A stretch of 18,163 bases of DNA, taken from Desulfuromusa sp. (GTDB lineage: Bacteria; Desulfobacterota; Desulfuromonadia; Desulfuromonadales; Geopsychrobacteraceae). The notes beneath the pieces were generated by a model, which saw only the letters and a program-made list of their open reading frames with translations, ran no database searches and was not told where the DNA came from. Position numbers and translations under genes: made by a program. Shown piece after piece: positions 8,201-15,375 of the stretch. The stretch lies in assembly GCA_029934095.1 (NCBI GenBank), contig JAOZMV010000007.1, positions 1-18,163 on the forward strand, in the 5' to 3' direction. Every line of letters begins with the position of its first letter. Position 1 is the first letter of the stretch.

Positions 8201-9997
8201 ACTTTTGATAAAAATCTGCTCTGAACCAACTTTAAGATCTGAATCAATTTCGTGCAGCACACAAAGGTCCAGATTCTGCAAAAACGGCATCAGATCGTTC
8301 AGATAACTGCGACTATAGCTGTAGTATTGCAATCTGTAGTAATCATCATCTTCGTGAAATGGGCCCCAGAGATCAAAAGAATCCTTCTTGTCAGCCAACA
8401 GTTTTTCAATATTTAGTAAATCACGCACGGCAAAACGTGGATGTGTCCTGGATCGATAATCTTTATTAAATGCTTTACTGTAGCGCTCCCAGATTGCAAA
8501 AGAGTCGTCAACAACATTTTTCTCAAGTAATGCCCGAAATTTTAATTTCCAGGGCATGGTAATACGGGTTAAGCCCTGCTCCAGTTGAATCAGGTCGATC
8601 TTAATCTCTTTTTCTTGTAGTTGAATATTGACATGTAAACTCAGATAATCAGAAGCCATGTGGATCAGATGAGACTCAACAGAAACTGCTTTGAAATAAC
8701 GCCTTAGATAAATCTCCATCCGCTCAATATGTTCCGGCAGGTAATACTCATTCGGCATAATCAGCATCAGAGTGAGCGCCGCTTCTGCAGCACTTGGAGC
8801 AACAACAACTTTAATACCTGCCTGCCGGTGCATCTGGGTAAAAGAACGCAACATCCGCCGCAATTCAATATCGCCCATCAGAAACAATTCAACTTTAGGA
8901 AAGCTATTAATAATCTGTCTTGTTTTAAGGTAGTTATGACAGTCACGGGGGATTTTCAGCTGTTTTTGTGCCAGTTCAATCCGTTGTCGCAAAGGGGGAA
9001 TTGAAAAAGTGTTTTCGTCGATACTTTTTTGGGTATAAAAACCCCAGAAGCAATGTTCACGATAACGACCATCCGCCAACTCCTCTCGCAAACCAATATA
9101 AGTCAAACGCTCAAAACGGTGCAGCGGACAACGCAGTTCGGTTTTTTCAAGGTCAACACTTTTCCCATGCCCCAGAAGTGGAAAAACCTTTTCGGGAGTT
9201 AAAGAAACGGGCTGTGCATCCTTATAAAACGGACGATCGTAGAACTGCTTTAAACCCAGAGACTCAGATGTTTCCTCTAAGAATCCAGTTATATCTTCCC
9301 CTTTGGAGTATAAATAACTGCGGGTTGCAACCGGTATATAATTTTCCTGCTGTAACCAGTCATACAGATCCTGATATTGGCTAAAATCATTAATCTCGCC
9401 AAGCTCAGCTATCTTCTTTAACATCGCCGGGCGATCCTGATAGATCGTCACGGCAGAGGAAATAATTGTGGTAATTGCCTGCTCTAAATCACCGACACTA
9501 CGGGCCGGGAAACGTTCCAGCTCCATCCAGACAAATGATTCCTGGGGCAGAGCGCTGACCCCCTCTTCAACCTGTTGCAACAGATCATTTTCACGCGAAA
9601 TGGATAGAATCGGATGACAAATTACTCGAAAATGGAGTGAGCGGCGATGCAGATATTCCTGCAGTGAGAAAAAAATATGATTTGCGTCGGGAGCATTGGT
9701 AAAAAGATAATAGTGGCCGGGTTTTTCCTGTGCCTTCAATTCCACCTTGATTTCAGCAACACTGCGTCGGGAAAGGAACTCACTGACTTGAAGTAGATTT
9801 CCCGCAAGATCAGGAAGAGTAAGTTGGGACAAGAAGTTTTCCGGAATTTCCTGGCGCAAAATATTTGCCAGATTCAGACAAGCTGGCAAACCCGCTGTCT
9901 GACCCTGACGGATCAACTCCTGTTCGATTGTTTCACGTTGAAAAAGCTGATCTCGTTCTGCTGACGTTCGACCACCACGGGCCACTGTCACTTTCAT
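5231..9997 (-). CDS. Large NAD-specific glutamate dehydrogenase (about 180 kDa class)
   Basis: Oxidative deamination of glutamate to 2-oxoglutarate and ammonium with NAD+, mainly a catabolic cytoplasmic enzyme. The protein has 1588 aa, the usual size (about 1600) of the bacterial L-GDH180 class. The N-terminal ~700 residues are regulatory, with ACT-like character. The catalytic core holds KMEGLHLRGGKVARGG from 787, RGGIRWSDR at 800-808, the lysine-rich KAQMTKNAV at 821-829, GIGDMSGDVFGNGM at 968-981 and the nucleotide-binding EGGNLGLTQ near 1120. A helical C-terminal region follows. The ATG has a strong ribosome site (AGGGAG, 10004-10009, 6-nt spacing). It has its own promoter and terminator, so it is a single-gene unit. 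The reading frame is unbroken over 4.7 kb. Homologues are often named gdhB or gdh2. Confidence 0.97.
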   Translation of the reverse strand: MKVTVARGGRTSAERDQLFQRETIEQELIRQGQTAGLPACLNLANILRQEIPENFLSQLTLPDLAGNLLQVSEFLSRRSVAEIKVELKAQEKPGHYYLFTNAPDANHIFFSLQEYLHRRSLHFRVICHPILSISRENDLLQQVEEGVSALPQESFVWMELERFPARSVGDLEQAITTIISSAVTIYQDRPAMLKKIAELGEINDFSQYQDLYDWLQQENYIPVATRSYLYSKGEDITGFLEETSESLGLKQFYDRPFYKDAQPVSLTPEKVFPLLGHGKSVDLEKTELRCPLHRFERLTYIGLREELADGRYREHCFWGFYTQKSIDENTFSIPPLRQRIELAQKQLKIPRDCHNYLKTRQIINSFPKVELFLMGDIELRRMLRSFTQMHRQAGIKVVVAPSAAEAALTLMLIMPNEYYLPEHIERMEIYLRRYFKAVSVESHLIHMASDYLSLHVNIQLQEKEIKIDLIQLEQGLTRITMPWKLKFRALLEKNVVDDSFAIWERYSKAFNKDYRSRTHPRFAVRDLLNIEKLLADKKDSFDLWGPFHEDDDYYRLQYYSYSRSYLNDLMPFLQNLDLCVLHEIDSDLKVGSEQIFIKSFAIKPGGANSLPFKQIKQLLLDTLLAMKNGDVENDYLHRLQPLTGLSWREIDVFRGYRSYYFQLGCPFTKKSVADALINNAKVAHLLYRYFEGRFKPSTELADPMTRELEVLSPIRQELVTALEVVSDPNEDKILRSLFNLIDSTIRTNFFLRYQQDDYFFSFKINALGVIDMPAPRPLYEVYVHSAKMEGLHLRGGKVARGGIRWSDRPDDFRTEILGLVKAQMTKNAVIVPEGSKGGFITKQSSPDRDRMGAIVIEAYQTLMRGLLDLTDNRVGDEIVQPEGIITYDDLDPYLVVAADKGTAHLPDTANAVSESYDFWLGDAFASGGSHGYDHKELGITARGAWESVKRSFRELGHDIQTEPFTVVGIGDMSGDVFGNGMLLSKKTRLLAAFDHRHIFLDPDPDPESSHQERARMFELPRSSWEDYNTELISEGGGVFSRQLKEIPISPQVAAWLGIRQGSIDVPGLIKLLLTAQVDLLWNGGIGTYVKSSTQSNDDVGDRANDAVRIDGKELRAKVVGEGGNLGLTQLGRAEFALHGGHINSDAIDNSAGVDCSDHEVNLKILLRLLRQEGHVKDLKEGYAFLDEMEETVCLDVLANNYTQTLSLSLDEIRCGEDVEPHLELMDRLGRSGLLDRRGEFLPSRKEVSTRQPNRLLRPELSVLLAYSKMFLFKSLLDSELPANNVVSQLLFDYFPQQAIDRYRDSLTRHPLAKEISATILTNRVIDQAGSAFLQTVSRMTGSPQADVANTYLIFDNILDGHELRQAVFALDNKISADQQYKLLLKLENLLSFFCSSALVNNMAIPSSEQELERISHQLKQYAGFLPQVLPANSWRECEQLQLQLQDEGLSPEIASRYAVLDYMDDFLPLICMVESSGQNLKQLAQIKVLVEEKIESAAIYELLEKVAVLDSWDRRARESLINSLHAVNIKIVQQVALETADKPKRYFSQRRQKMRTFENLRQALFSEVPRNFHPFTVLLRSLESLLTA

Positions 9998-10046
9998 GTT
10001 GATCTCCCTGATTCATCAAAAAAGGGGAATATTTTCATGCCCAACC

Positions 10047-10064
10047 AGAGATGGAATTATCTCT
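10047..10064 (-). promoter_or_regulatory. Perfect inverted repeat just after the predicted glutamate dehydrogenase transcription start
   Basis: AGAGAT and ATCTCT flank a 6-nt spacer, about 8-25 nt after the expected start site. It could be an operator or a 5' mRNA hairpin. It is short, so chance is possible. Confidence 0.35.
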
Positions 10065-10078
10065 AGCAGCACCGCCAA

Positions 10079-10107
10079 AGAATAAACCACGAATTGAGAG
10101 TTTTCAA
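10079..10107 (-). promoter_or_regulatory. Predicted sigma70 promoter of the glutamate dehydrogenase gene
   Basis: Minus strand: TTGAAA (10102-10107), a 17-bp spacer, and TATTCT (10079-10084). The leader to the ATG would be about 75 nt. It lies in the 132-bp gap after rsmA, where no terminator for the rsmA transcript was seen. Confidence 0.55.
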
Positions 10108-10129
10108 GCTTGTTCGGTCGATTTTTAAT

Positions 10130-10918
10130 TTATTTTTTAAAAAAAGATTTGGTGAGATCAGAGAAATTTTGCAGCGAAAGAGTCTCGCCACGACAACCCG
10201 GTGAAATACCTGCCTGTTGCAGTGAAAAATCGATATTCTCAGCGGTAAAACCGCTGGCCAGAAGACTATTGCGTAAGGTTTTCCGCCGTTGGGTAAAAGC
10301 CCCTTTGACAACTTTTTTAAAGAGAACTTCATCGACCGGGTCAACCCGGGGTTGTTGCAGTTTTTGAAACTGGAGAACGATCGAATCAACCTTAGGTGGC
10401 GGTGAAAATGCACCCGGCTTGACCCGGGTGACTGTTTTAATTTCAAACCAGAGCTGACAGAGAACCGAAAGAATCCCATAATCCTTACCACCGGGAGCGG
10501 CAACCAGTCGCTCTCCCACTTCACGTTGAAACATCAACACCAGCTGCTGAAACAGGTCACGATGCTCAATCAGGCGAAAAACAACCTGGCTGGAGATATT
10601 ATAAGGAAGATTTGCAACTAACGTATAGGGTGGCTGAAGAAGGAAATCACGCCAGGGGAGTTTAAGAACATCACCGGCATGTACGGTTAAACGTAAATCG
10701 TTCCGTGCCTCTAATCGCGCAATGAGATCGCGATCGATCTCCATCACCTGGACATGGGCAGATCGTGTTAACAGCTCATCCGTCAGCACTCCCAGACCTG
10801 GGCCAATCTCAACCACTTGTTGCTGCGGATCAAGTTGGGCAGCGGTTATGATTTTATCGATAACGGTTCGATCATGCAGAAAGTGCTGCCCAAAACGTTT
10901 TTTAGCTCGGTGGCTCAT
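10130..10918 (-). CDS. rsmA: 16S rRNA (adenine1518-N6/adenine1519-N6)-dimethyltransferase
   Basis: RsmA (KsgA) dimethylates two adjacent adenines in the 3' end loop of 16S rRNA during late 30S assembly, using S-adenosylmethionine. The 262-aa length is standard. Motifs are KKRFGQHFL at 6-14, EIGPGLG at 37-43 (SAM motif I), MEID at 59-62, GDVL at 82-85 and the catalytic NLPYNIS at 103-109. A C-terminal helical domain contains the VKGAFTQRRKTLRN stretch. The ATG follows the DUF2062 stop by only 3 nt, so it is translated from the same message as tsaD and DUF2062. Loss of this enzyme gives kasugamycin resistance in known bacteria. The C-terminus ends in a run of lysines (KSFFKK). Confidence 0.97.
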   Translation of the reverse strand: MSHRAKKRFGQHFLHDRTVIDKIITAAQLDPQQQVVEIGPGLGVLTDELLTRSAHVQVMEIDRDLIARLEARNDLRLTVHAGDVLKLPWRDFLLQPPYTLVANLPYNISSQVVFRLIEHRDLFQQLVLMFQREVGERLVAAPGGKDYGILSVLCQLWFEIKTVTRVKPGAFSPPPKVDSIVLQFQKLQQPRVDPVDEVLFKKVVKGAFTQRRKTLRNSLLASGFTAENIDFSLQQAGISPGCRGETLSLQNFSDLTKSFFKK

Positions 10919-10921
10919 AAT

Positions 10922-11407
10922 TTATTCATCTGGGAAATTACGTCTGCGCGGCCAACGCGGTATACGCCATTGCCGCAAACTGGGAGTTAGACGGACAGTC
11001 ACCGAATAGCCTATAATTGCAAATGGGATTCCTAGAACCAGACTGCCAAGCAGCAGTGGCATGCCAACCTGTGCTCCTAGCGACCAATTCAAATCACAAT
11101 GGAATTGGTCTACACCAAGTGGTGGCAAACCCAGCAGTAATCGACCTATTTTATACTCTAAACTGTAAATTAACGGTGCGGTCAGGGGGTTGGTGATCCA
11201 GACCCCAACAAATGTGGCAATTTTATTTTGACGGAACAAAAAAGCAAAAAAGATGGCCAGCAAGGTCTGCATCCCAAAAGTGGGGGTAAATCCTATAAAT
11301 AAACCGAGCGCCATACCACGACCAACAGCATCGGGTTCTGATCGCAACCGCGCCAGCTGAATTAGATTCAATTTAAACTGTCTGAAAAAACCCCAGCGAC
11401 GCCACAT
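10922..11407 (-). CDS. DUF2062 domain-containing membrane protein
   Basis: A 161-aa protein of unknown function. The family hallmarks are visible: RGMALGLFIGFTPTFGMQ at 30-47 and WITNPLTAPLIYSLEYKIG at 70-88. Hydrophobic stretches at about 32-57, 62-82 and 111-138 suggest two or three membrane segments. Both ends are basic and probably cytoplasmic (a WRRWGFFRQFK start and a RIPRWPRRRN tail), the tail becoming acidic at the last residues. It sits between tsaD (8-nt gap) and rsmA (3-nt gap), so it is co-transcribed with two RNA-modification genes. The context does not by itself give a role. DUF2062 proteins elsewhere are small inner-membrane proteins, some fused to glycosyltransferases; no such fusion is present. 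Confidence 0.9.
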   Translation of the reverse strand: MWRRWGFFRQFKLNLIQLARLRSEPDAVGRGMALGLFIGFTPTFGMQTLLAIFFAFLFRQNKIATFVGVWITNPLTAPLIYSLEYKIGRLLLGLPPLGVDQFHCDLNWSLGAQVGMPLLLGSLVLGIPFAIIGYSVTVRLTPSLRQWRIPRWPRRRNFPDE

Positions 11408-11415
11408 AAAATACT

Positions 11416-12438
11416 CTACTTATAATCACAGCGAACCTGTTCCAACGGCCAGTTGGAAACAGCGTTCAAATCGAGACCGGATGAAAGACCATGAGATAAA
11501 TAATAATCACCGGCAACAGCTAACATGGCACCATTATCGGCACAAAGAATCGGTGTGGGGAAAAACACATCGATGCCAGTTGAAACCGTCAATTCAGCAA
11601 ACTTTTTTCGCAATCCAGAATTACAGGCGACACCACCGGCAACAACAATGCGATCTAAATTTTCTGCTTCTGCGGCACGCAAAGTTTTTTGCGTAATAAC
11701 ATCAACAGCCGCAGTTTGGAAAGCACAAGCAATCTGGCTGATTCTGAGGTCATCGGCAGGCTCTTCGAGACGGTGCAGATAATTCAGAACCGCTGTTTTC
11801 ATCCCTGAAAAGCTGAAGTCAAAGTTGTTTTTTTTCAGCATTGGTCGGGGAAAAATAATCCCGCCATCATCACCAGCAGCAGCCAGTTTATCGATAATCG
11901 GCCCACCCGGATAACCAAGGCCCAACATTTTAGCAACCTTGTCAAAAGCCTCTCCTGCCGCATCATCAACGGTCCGTCCAAGCAATTGATAACGACCAAT
12001 CCCGTCGACTCGATAGAGGTGGGTATGACCTCCCGAAACAGCCACTCCCAGAAACGGGTATTCAACCCTTTCTTCAAGTTGAATCGCCTGAATATGTCCC
12101 TCTATGTGATGAACACCCAGCAATGGAATATTCAGTGCGTAGGCATACGCCTTGGCAAACGACACACCAACCAGTAAAGCGCCAACCAAACCCGGTCCAC
12201 GCGTCACCACAATTCCTTCCAGATCTTCCTGTTTAACCCCGGCTGTACTGAGGGCCTCTTCAACCAGGGGATTAATCACTTCAAGATGACGTCGGGATGC
12301 CAGTTCTGGCACAACGCCACCATAGACAGCGTGTAAATCCACTTGTGAAGCAATAATATTTGACAACACCTGCCGGCCATCACGAACAACGGCAGCGGCA
12401 GTTTCATCACAGGAACTTTCAAGGGCAAGTAACAACAT
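11416..12438 (-). CDS. tsaD: tRNA N6-adenosine threonylcarbamoyltransferase TsaD
   Basis: TsaD transfers threonylcarbamoyl from the adenylate intermediate to A37 of ANN-reading tRNAs (t6A), working in a complex with TsaB and TsaE. The 340-aa ASKHA-fold protein opens with LALESSCDET at 4-13. It carries VPELASRRH at 43-51, the metal-binding HHIEGH at 110-115 (H111, H115), SGGHTH at 135-140, GGPIIDK near 178 and GGVACN close to the C-terminal third (nucleotide and metal sites). The ATG start gives the classic N-terminus, although the ribosome site before it is weak. It is the first gene of tsaD-DUF2062-rsmA. tsaB and tsaE are not in this window. Confidence 0.97.
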   Translation of the reverse strand: MLLLALESSCDETAAAVVRDGRQVLSNIIASQVDLHAVYGGVVPELASRRHLEVINPLVEEALSTAGVKQEDLEGIVVTRGPGLVGALLVGVSFAKAYAYALNIPLLGVHHIEGHIQAIQLEERVEYPFLGVAVSGGHTHLYRVDGIGRYQLLGRTVDDAAGEAFDKVAKMLGLGYPGGPIIDKLAAAGDDGGIIFPRPMLKKNNFDFSFSGMKTAVLNYLHRLEEPADDLRISQIACAFQTAAVDVITQKTLRAAEAENLDRIVVAGGVACNSGLRKKFAELTVSTGIDVFFPTPILCADNGAMLAVAGDYYLSHGLSSGLDLNAVSNWPLEQVRCDYK

Positions 12439-12477
12439 AAAAATTCAACACATAAAGTTAAAGAGTAGATACTTCAT

Positions 12478-12507
12478 ACTGAATCAAAAGTAACTGAATC
12501 AAAAGTA
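12478..12507. repeat. 15-bp tandem duplication upstream of tsaD
   Basis: ACTGAATCAAAAGTA occurs twice in a row (12478-12492 and 12493-12507) and five more bases of the unit follow. On the minus strand this gives two TTGATT -35-like elements 15 bp apart, about 50-65 bp before the tsaD start. It may be a duplicated promoter element or simple slippage. Confidence 0.7.
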
Positions 12508-12510
12508 ACT

Positions 12511-12636
12511 GATGGCTAAGCAAAAATTTCGTCCGCCAAGGCGGAGTAGTTTTTCAGGGGTGAAGACATACATAAGTATGTCAAAGTCATGAAAAACTGC
12601 TGCAACACCGGAGGGCGGACTTTTTGTGACGCCATC
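12511..12636. repeat. 126-bp imperfect palindrome between phoH and tsaD (REP/MITE-like element)
   Basis: The left half and the reverse complement of the right half share GATGGC, CAAAAA, GTCCGCC, AG(T/C)AGTTTTTCA and GACATAC in the same order, with short gaps. The centre is a perfect GACATAC-ATAA-GTATGTC hairpin (12565-12582). The right edge supplies the phoH stop codon (TGA, 12637-12635) and the left edge abuts the 15-bp tandem repeat. It carries no gene. As RNA on the minus strand it would form a long branched hairpin after phoH and could attenuate read-through into tsaD. Similar palindromes ending in GTCCGCC...TTTTTG are, to my recollection, repeated in deltaproteobacterial chromosomes. Confidence 0.75.
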
Positions 12637-13951
12637 AAAGAAGATTGGCGGCCAGTTCGGCTAATAAAGAGCGTTCACCTTTTGTCAGCGTGGTATGGGC
12701 CGTTATCTCCTGACCTTTCAACCTCTCAACTGAAAAGGACAAACCATTACTGGCAGAATCAACATAGGGATTATCAATCTGATAGGGGTCGCCGGTAAGA
12801 ACAATTTTGGTCCCCTCTCCGGCCCGCGTGATGATCGTTTTAATTTCATGCGGGGTCAGATTTTGGGCTTCGTCAACAATCAGATACTGTTTTGGTATTG
12901 AGCGGCCACGAATATAGGTGAGCGGCTCAATCTCCATCAATCCAAGATCGATCAGTTCCCGATAGCCACGTTTCCGGTTTCCACCTTCATCAAAAGAAGA
13001 TAATAACAATTCGACATTATCAAAAATAGGTTGCATCCAGGGAGCTAATTTATCCTCAATATCTCCCGGCAGAAAACCAAGATCACGCCCCATTGGATAA
13101 ACCGGGCGGGAAACAAGTAACCGATTATAAGCACTTTCATCGGCGGTTTTCACCAAACCAGCAGCGATAGCTAAAAGTGTTTTTCCGGTTCCAGCCTTAC
13201 CGACCAATGAAACCAGTTGAACAGCATCATTCAACAGTAAATCAAGAGCAAACTGCTGTTCACGATTGCGTGGGTAGATCCCCCAGACCCCCTCTTTTGG
13301 AACTTTAATTAAACCGACAACCTCCTTCATAGTCGCATCATAACGTCCGAGTGCCGTATGGGAAGGATTGGTTTCATCAATCAAGGTCAACCCCTGATTG
13401 GCAAAAAAATCACCATCGATTGACAGTGAACCCTGAGCATAAAACTGATCAACCTGATCCTTGGACAAAAGCAATTCACCAGTGCCGGTATAGAGTTCTT
13501 CAATCGGCACCTTGTCACTCTCAAAATCTTCAGCACAGAGACCAATTGTATCGGCTTTAATCCGCAGGTTGATATCTTTGGTGACAAAAAAAACGGTCCC
13601 TTGCGGTAAATTCTCCTGCAGGTCCTGAGCGACTGCCAGAATTCGGTTGTCACCACGATCATTGCGCAGTTCCGGAGGTAATTTCTGTAGGAATTCCTGC
13701 TTATAAATTGCCACCTTGAGAATGCCACCATTTTCCAGTGGAACCCCTTCAATCAGCTTGGCCTGCGAACGAAACCCATCAATCATACGTGAAATCTGGC
13801 GGGCATTCCGCCCGGTCTCGCTCTGATCCTTTTTAAAGTTATCAATCTCTTCAATCACTGTTAGTGGCAATATCACCGTATTATCGGAAAATTTAAATAT
13901 TGCCTGGGGATCATGCAACAACACATTTGTGTCAAGTATGTAATTTTTCAT
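12635..13951 (-). CDS. PIN-PhoH ATPase (PhoH-like protein with N-terminal PIN nuclease domain)
   Basis: A 438-aa two-domain protein, likely an ATP-driven RNA-processing enzyme of the PhoH2/YlaK type. Residues 1-140 form a PIN ribonuclease domain: LDTNVLLHD at 6-14 with D7, VIEEIDNFK at 32-40, DRGDNRI at 98-104 and TKDINLR at 124-130 supply the acidic metal ligands. Residues 215-438 form the PhoH P-loop ATPase with GKAGTGKT at 251-258 (Walker A), LIVDEAQN at 357-364 (Walker B) and TGDPYQID at 386-393. The frame is open to a TTG at 13996, but the ATG at 13951 fits the PIN start (MKNYILDTN) and has an AGAGG upstream at 10-nt spacing, so I use it. It lies 41 nt after the cysteine desulfurase stop. 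Its 3' end touches the 126-bp palindrome. Confidence 0.93.
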   Translation of the reverse strand: MKNYILDTNVLLHDPQAIFKFSDNTVILPLTVIEEIDNFKKDQSETGRNARQISRMIDGFRSQAKLIEGVPLENGGILKVAIYKQEFLQKLPPELRNDRGDNRILAVAQDLQENLPQGTVFFVTKDINLRIKADTIGLCAEDFESDKVPIEELYTGTGELLLSKDQVDQFYAQGSLSIDGDFFANQGLTLIDETNPSHTALGRYDATMKEVVGLIKVPKEGVWGIYPRNREQQFALDLLLNDAVQLVSLVGKAGTGKTLLAIAAGLVKTADESAYNRLLVSRPVYPMGRDLGFLPGDIEDKLAPWMQPIFDNVELLLSSFDEGGNRKRGYRELIDLGLMEIEPLTYIRGRSIPKQYLIVDEAQNLTPHEIKTIITRAGEGTKIVLTGDPYQIDNPYVDSASNGLSFSVERLKGQEITAHTTLTKGERSLLAELAANLL

Positions 13952-13992
13952 CAACTGCTGGCCTCTATCTCTATTGTTCATAAACAGGCTGG

Positions 13993-15162
13993 TCAATTCT
14001 TCCGTTTCTTATCACTGATTTTCTGAATAGCTTGTAGAAAATGGTCAATTTCTACTTCAGAGGTAAAATATCCAGGACTGACACGTACAGTTCCGGTTGG
14101 ATAGGTTCCAATAGTCCGGTGCGCATCAGGGGCACAGTGTAAACCAACCCGCACCGCAATCTGCTCCTCCTGATCAAGAAGAAAAGCAACCTCGGCGGGA
14201 TCATAGTTCTCCAGATTAAAAGAAATCGATCCAAGTCGCAGCATAACATTATCAGAACCATAAATCTTGACTCTTTCCAGCTTCTGTAATCCGGTCAGAA
14301 TCTTCCCTATTAACTGAGTTTCCCTGTTATGGATCTGCTCAATACCAATCTGCAGCAAAAACTGAAGGGCTGCGTGCAACCCCGCCAATCCCGGCAGGTT
14401 AAGAGTTCCAGACTCGAACCGTTCCGGCATATTTGCGGGTTGCAGATCTGAACTTGAATTTGTTCCAGTACCTCCGTAAATGAGCGGTGTCAGTTCAATC
14501 CCATCCTTTATATAAAGAAACCCGGTTCCCTGCGGACCCAGTAATCCCTTATGTCCTGGCGCTGCAAAAAAATCTACAGCTAAAGCCTGCAAATCGATCG
14601 GCAGCAGACCCGCACTTTGCGCACCGTCAAGCATAAACAGAATATTATGTTCCCTGCACCAGTCACCCAAACCTGCAATCGGCTGAAGGGTGCCAATCAC
14701 ATTGGAGCAGTGATTCACCACCAACAACCGGGTCGGTTTACACAAGCAAGCCGCTTGCAGTGCTGCAGTTTCAACAATTCCGGCCTTTGGGTCCACCTTA
14801 ACTTTGACAACCTCGACACCACGGCTCTGTAACTCACTCAAAGGGCGGTTAACTGCATTGTGTTCAATCATTGTCGTCACAACCCGGTCACCGGAACGCA
14901 ACAGACCCAATAACGCCTGATTGATTGCAGAGGTCGCATTCGGGGTGAAAATAAAGCGTTCAGAGTTGCTCACATTGAATAATTCAGCGAGCGCTTCACG
15001 AGTTTCAAAAATTAAACGATTTGCACTCATAGCCAGAGGATAATTGCCCCGTCCGGAACTCCCGCCATTGCGCAAAGCAGTTGTTACTGCCAGGTAGACG
15101 GATTCCGGTTTGGGATGACTGGTAGCAGCATTGTCGAGATATATCGGTTTTTTCATGGGCAT
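13993..15162 (-). CDS. Cysteine desulfurase family protein (class V aminotransferase fold)
   Basis: A 389-aa PLP enzyme expected to move sulfur from cysteine, through an enzyme persulfide, to Fe-S, selenium or thiocofactor synthesis. Visible features are YLDNAATS at 8-15, NATSAINQ at 75-82, IEHNAVNRP at 99-107, LDGAQSAG at 178-185 (D179 for the PLP ring), GHKGLLGPQG at 203-212 with lysine K205, RFESGTLN at 248-255 and VGLHCAPDAHRTIGT at 339-353 with the likely sulfur-carrying C343. The short loop before this cysteine and the overall pattern fit the SufS/CsdA-like 'cysteine desulfurase family' (TIGR01977 type) rather than IscS. No scaffold gene (iscU, sufBCD) is adjacent, so its partner is unknown. 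The frame is open to a TTG at 15204, but the ATG at 15162 has GGA 7 nt upstream and gives the usual N-terminus. Confidence 0.9.
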   Translation of the reverse strand: MPMKKPIYLDNAATSHPKPESVYLAVTTALRNGGSSGRGNYPLAMSANRLIFETREALAELFNVSNSERFIFTPNATSAINQALLGLLRSGDRVVTTMIEHNAVNRPLSELQSRGVEVVKVKVDPKAGIVETAALQAACLCKPTRLLVVNHCSNVIGTLQPIAGLGDWCREHNILFMLDGAQSAGLLPIDLQALAVDFFAAPGHKGLLGPQGTGFLYIKDGIELTPLIYGGTGTNSSSDLQPANMPERFESGTLNLPGLAGLHAALQFLLQIGIEQIHNRETQLIGKILTGLQKLERVKIYGSDNVMLRLGSISFNLENYDPAEVAFLLDQEEQIAVRVGLHCAPDAHRTIGTYPTGTVRVSPGYFTSEVEIDHFLQAIQKISDKKRKN

Positions 15163-15269
15163 GATAACGTCCAGCTTCTTCTGAGGATGTGGCAGAATAC
15201 TCAATATTCTGATTTACGACAAGCAGAACTCCAACAAATTAAAATGAGCCATAAATGAGTTTTAAAATT

Positions 15270-15299
15270 CCTTTTTCACCCGGCAGTACCTTTTTCACC
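15270..15299. repeat. 11-bp direct repeat in the divergent promoter region
   Basis: CCTTTTTCACC occurs at 15270-15280 and 15289-15299, a 19-bp period with an 8-bp spacer. It could be a regulator site for the minus-strand cysteine desulfurase-phoH unit. The regulator is unknown. Confidence 0.5.
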
Positions 15300-15336
15300 T
15301 CACTTTTCATTAAATAACTATATTATATTTTTCAAC

Positions 15337-15367
15337 TTGACAGACACTAGATGTAGTGGTCTATATT
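15337..15367 (+). promoter_or_regulatory. Predicted nrdJ promoter
   Basis: A consensus TTGACA (15337-15342) is followed by TATATT (15362-15367), with a 19-bp spacer that is longer than ideal. The first NrdR-like box fills the spacer and the second covers the expected start region. The leader to nrdJ is about 110 nt. Confidence 0.5.
15344..15359 (+). promoter_or_regulatory. NrdR box 1 (candidate)
   Basis: ACACTAGATGTAGTGG matches the NrdR consensus ACACWATATATWGTGT at 13 of 16 positions and is itself a near-palindrome. It lies between the -35 and -10 elements of the ribonucleotide reductase gene, the usual target of the NrdR repressor. Confidence 0.75.
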
Positions 15368-15375
15368 CACCACCC

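Noticed and set aside
8968-9384. Plus-strand 138-codon ORF inside the glutamate dehydrogenase gene
   Set aside because: Antisense shadow of a strong, conserved reading frame; its translation shows no recognisable domain.
13952-13996. TTG start giving a 15-residue longer PIN-PhoH protein
   Set aside because: It overlaps the preceding stop codon and adds a non-conserved polar extension; the ATG at 13951 gives the family N-terminus.
15163-15204. TTG start giving a 14-residue longer cysteine desulfurase
   Set aside because: No good ribosome site; the internal ATG with GGA at 7 nt fits the family start.
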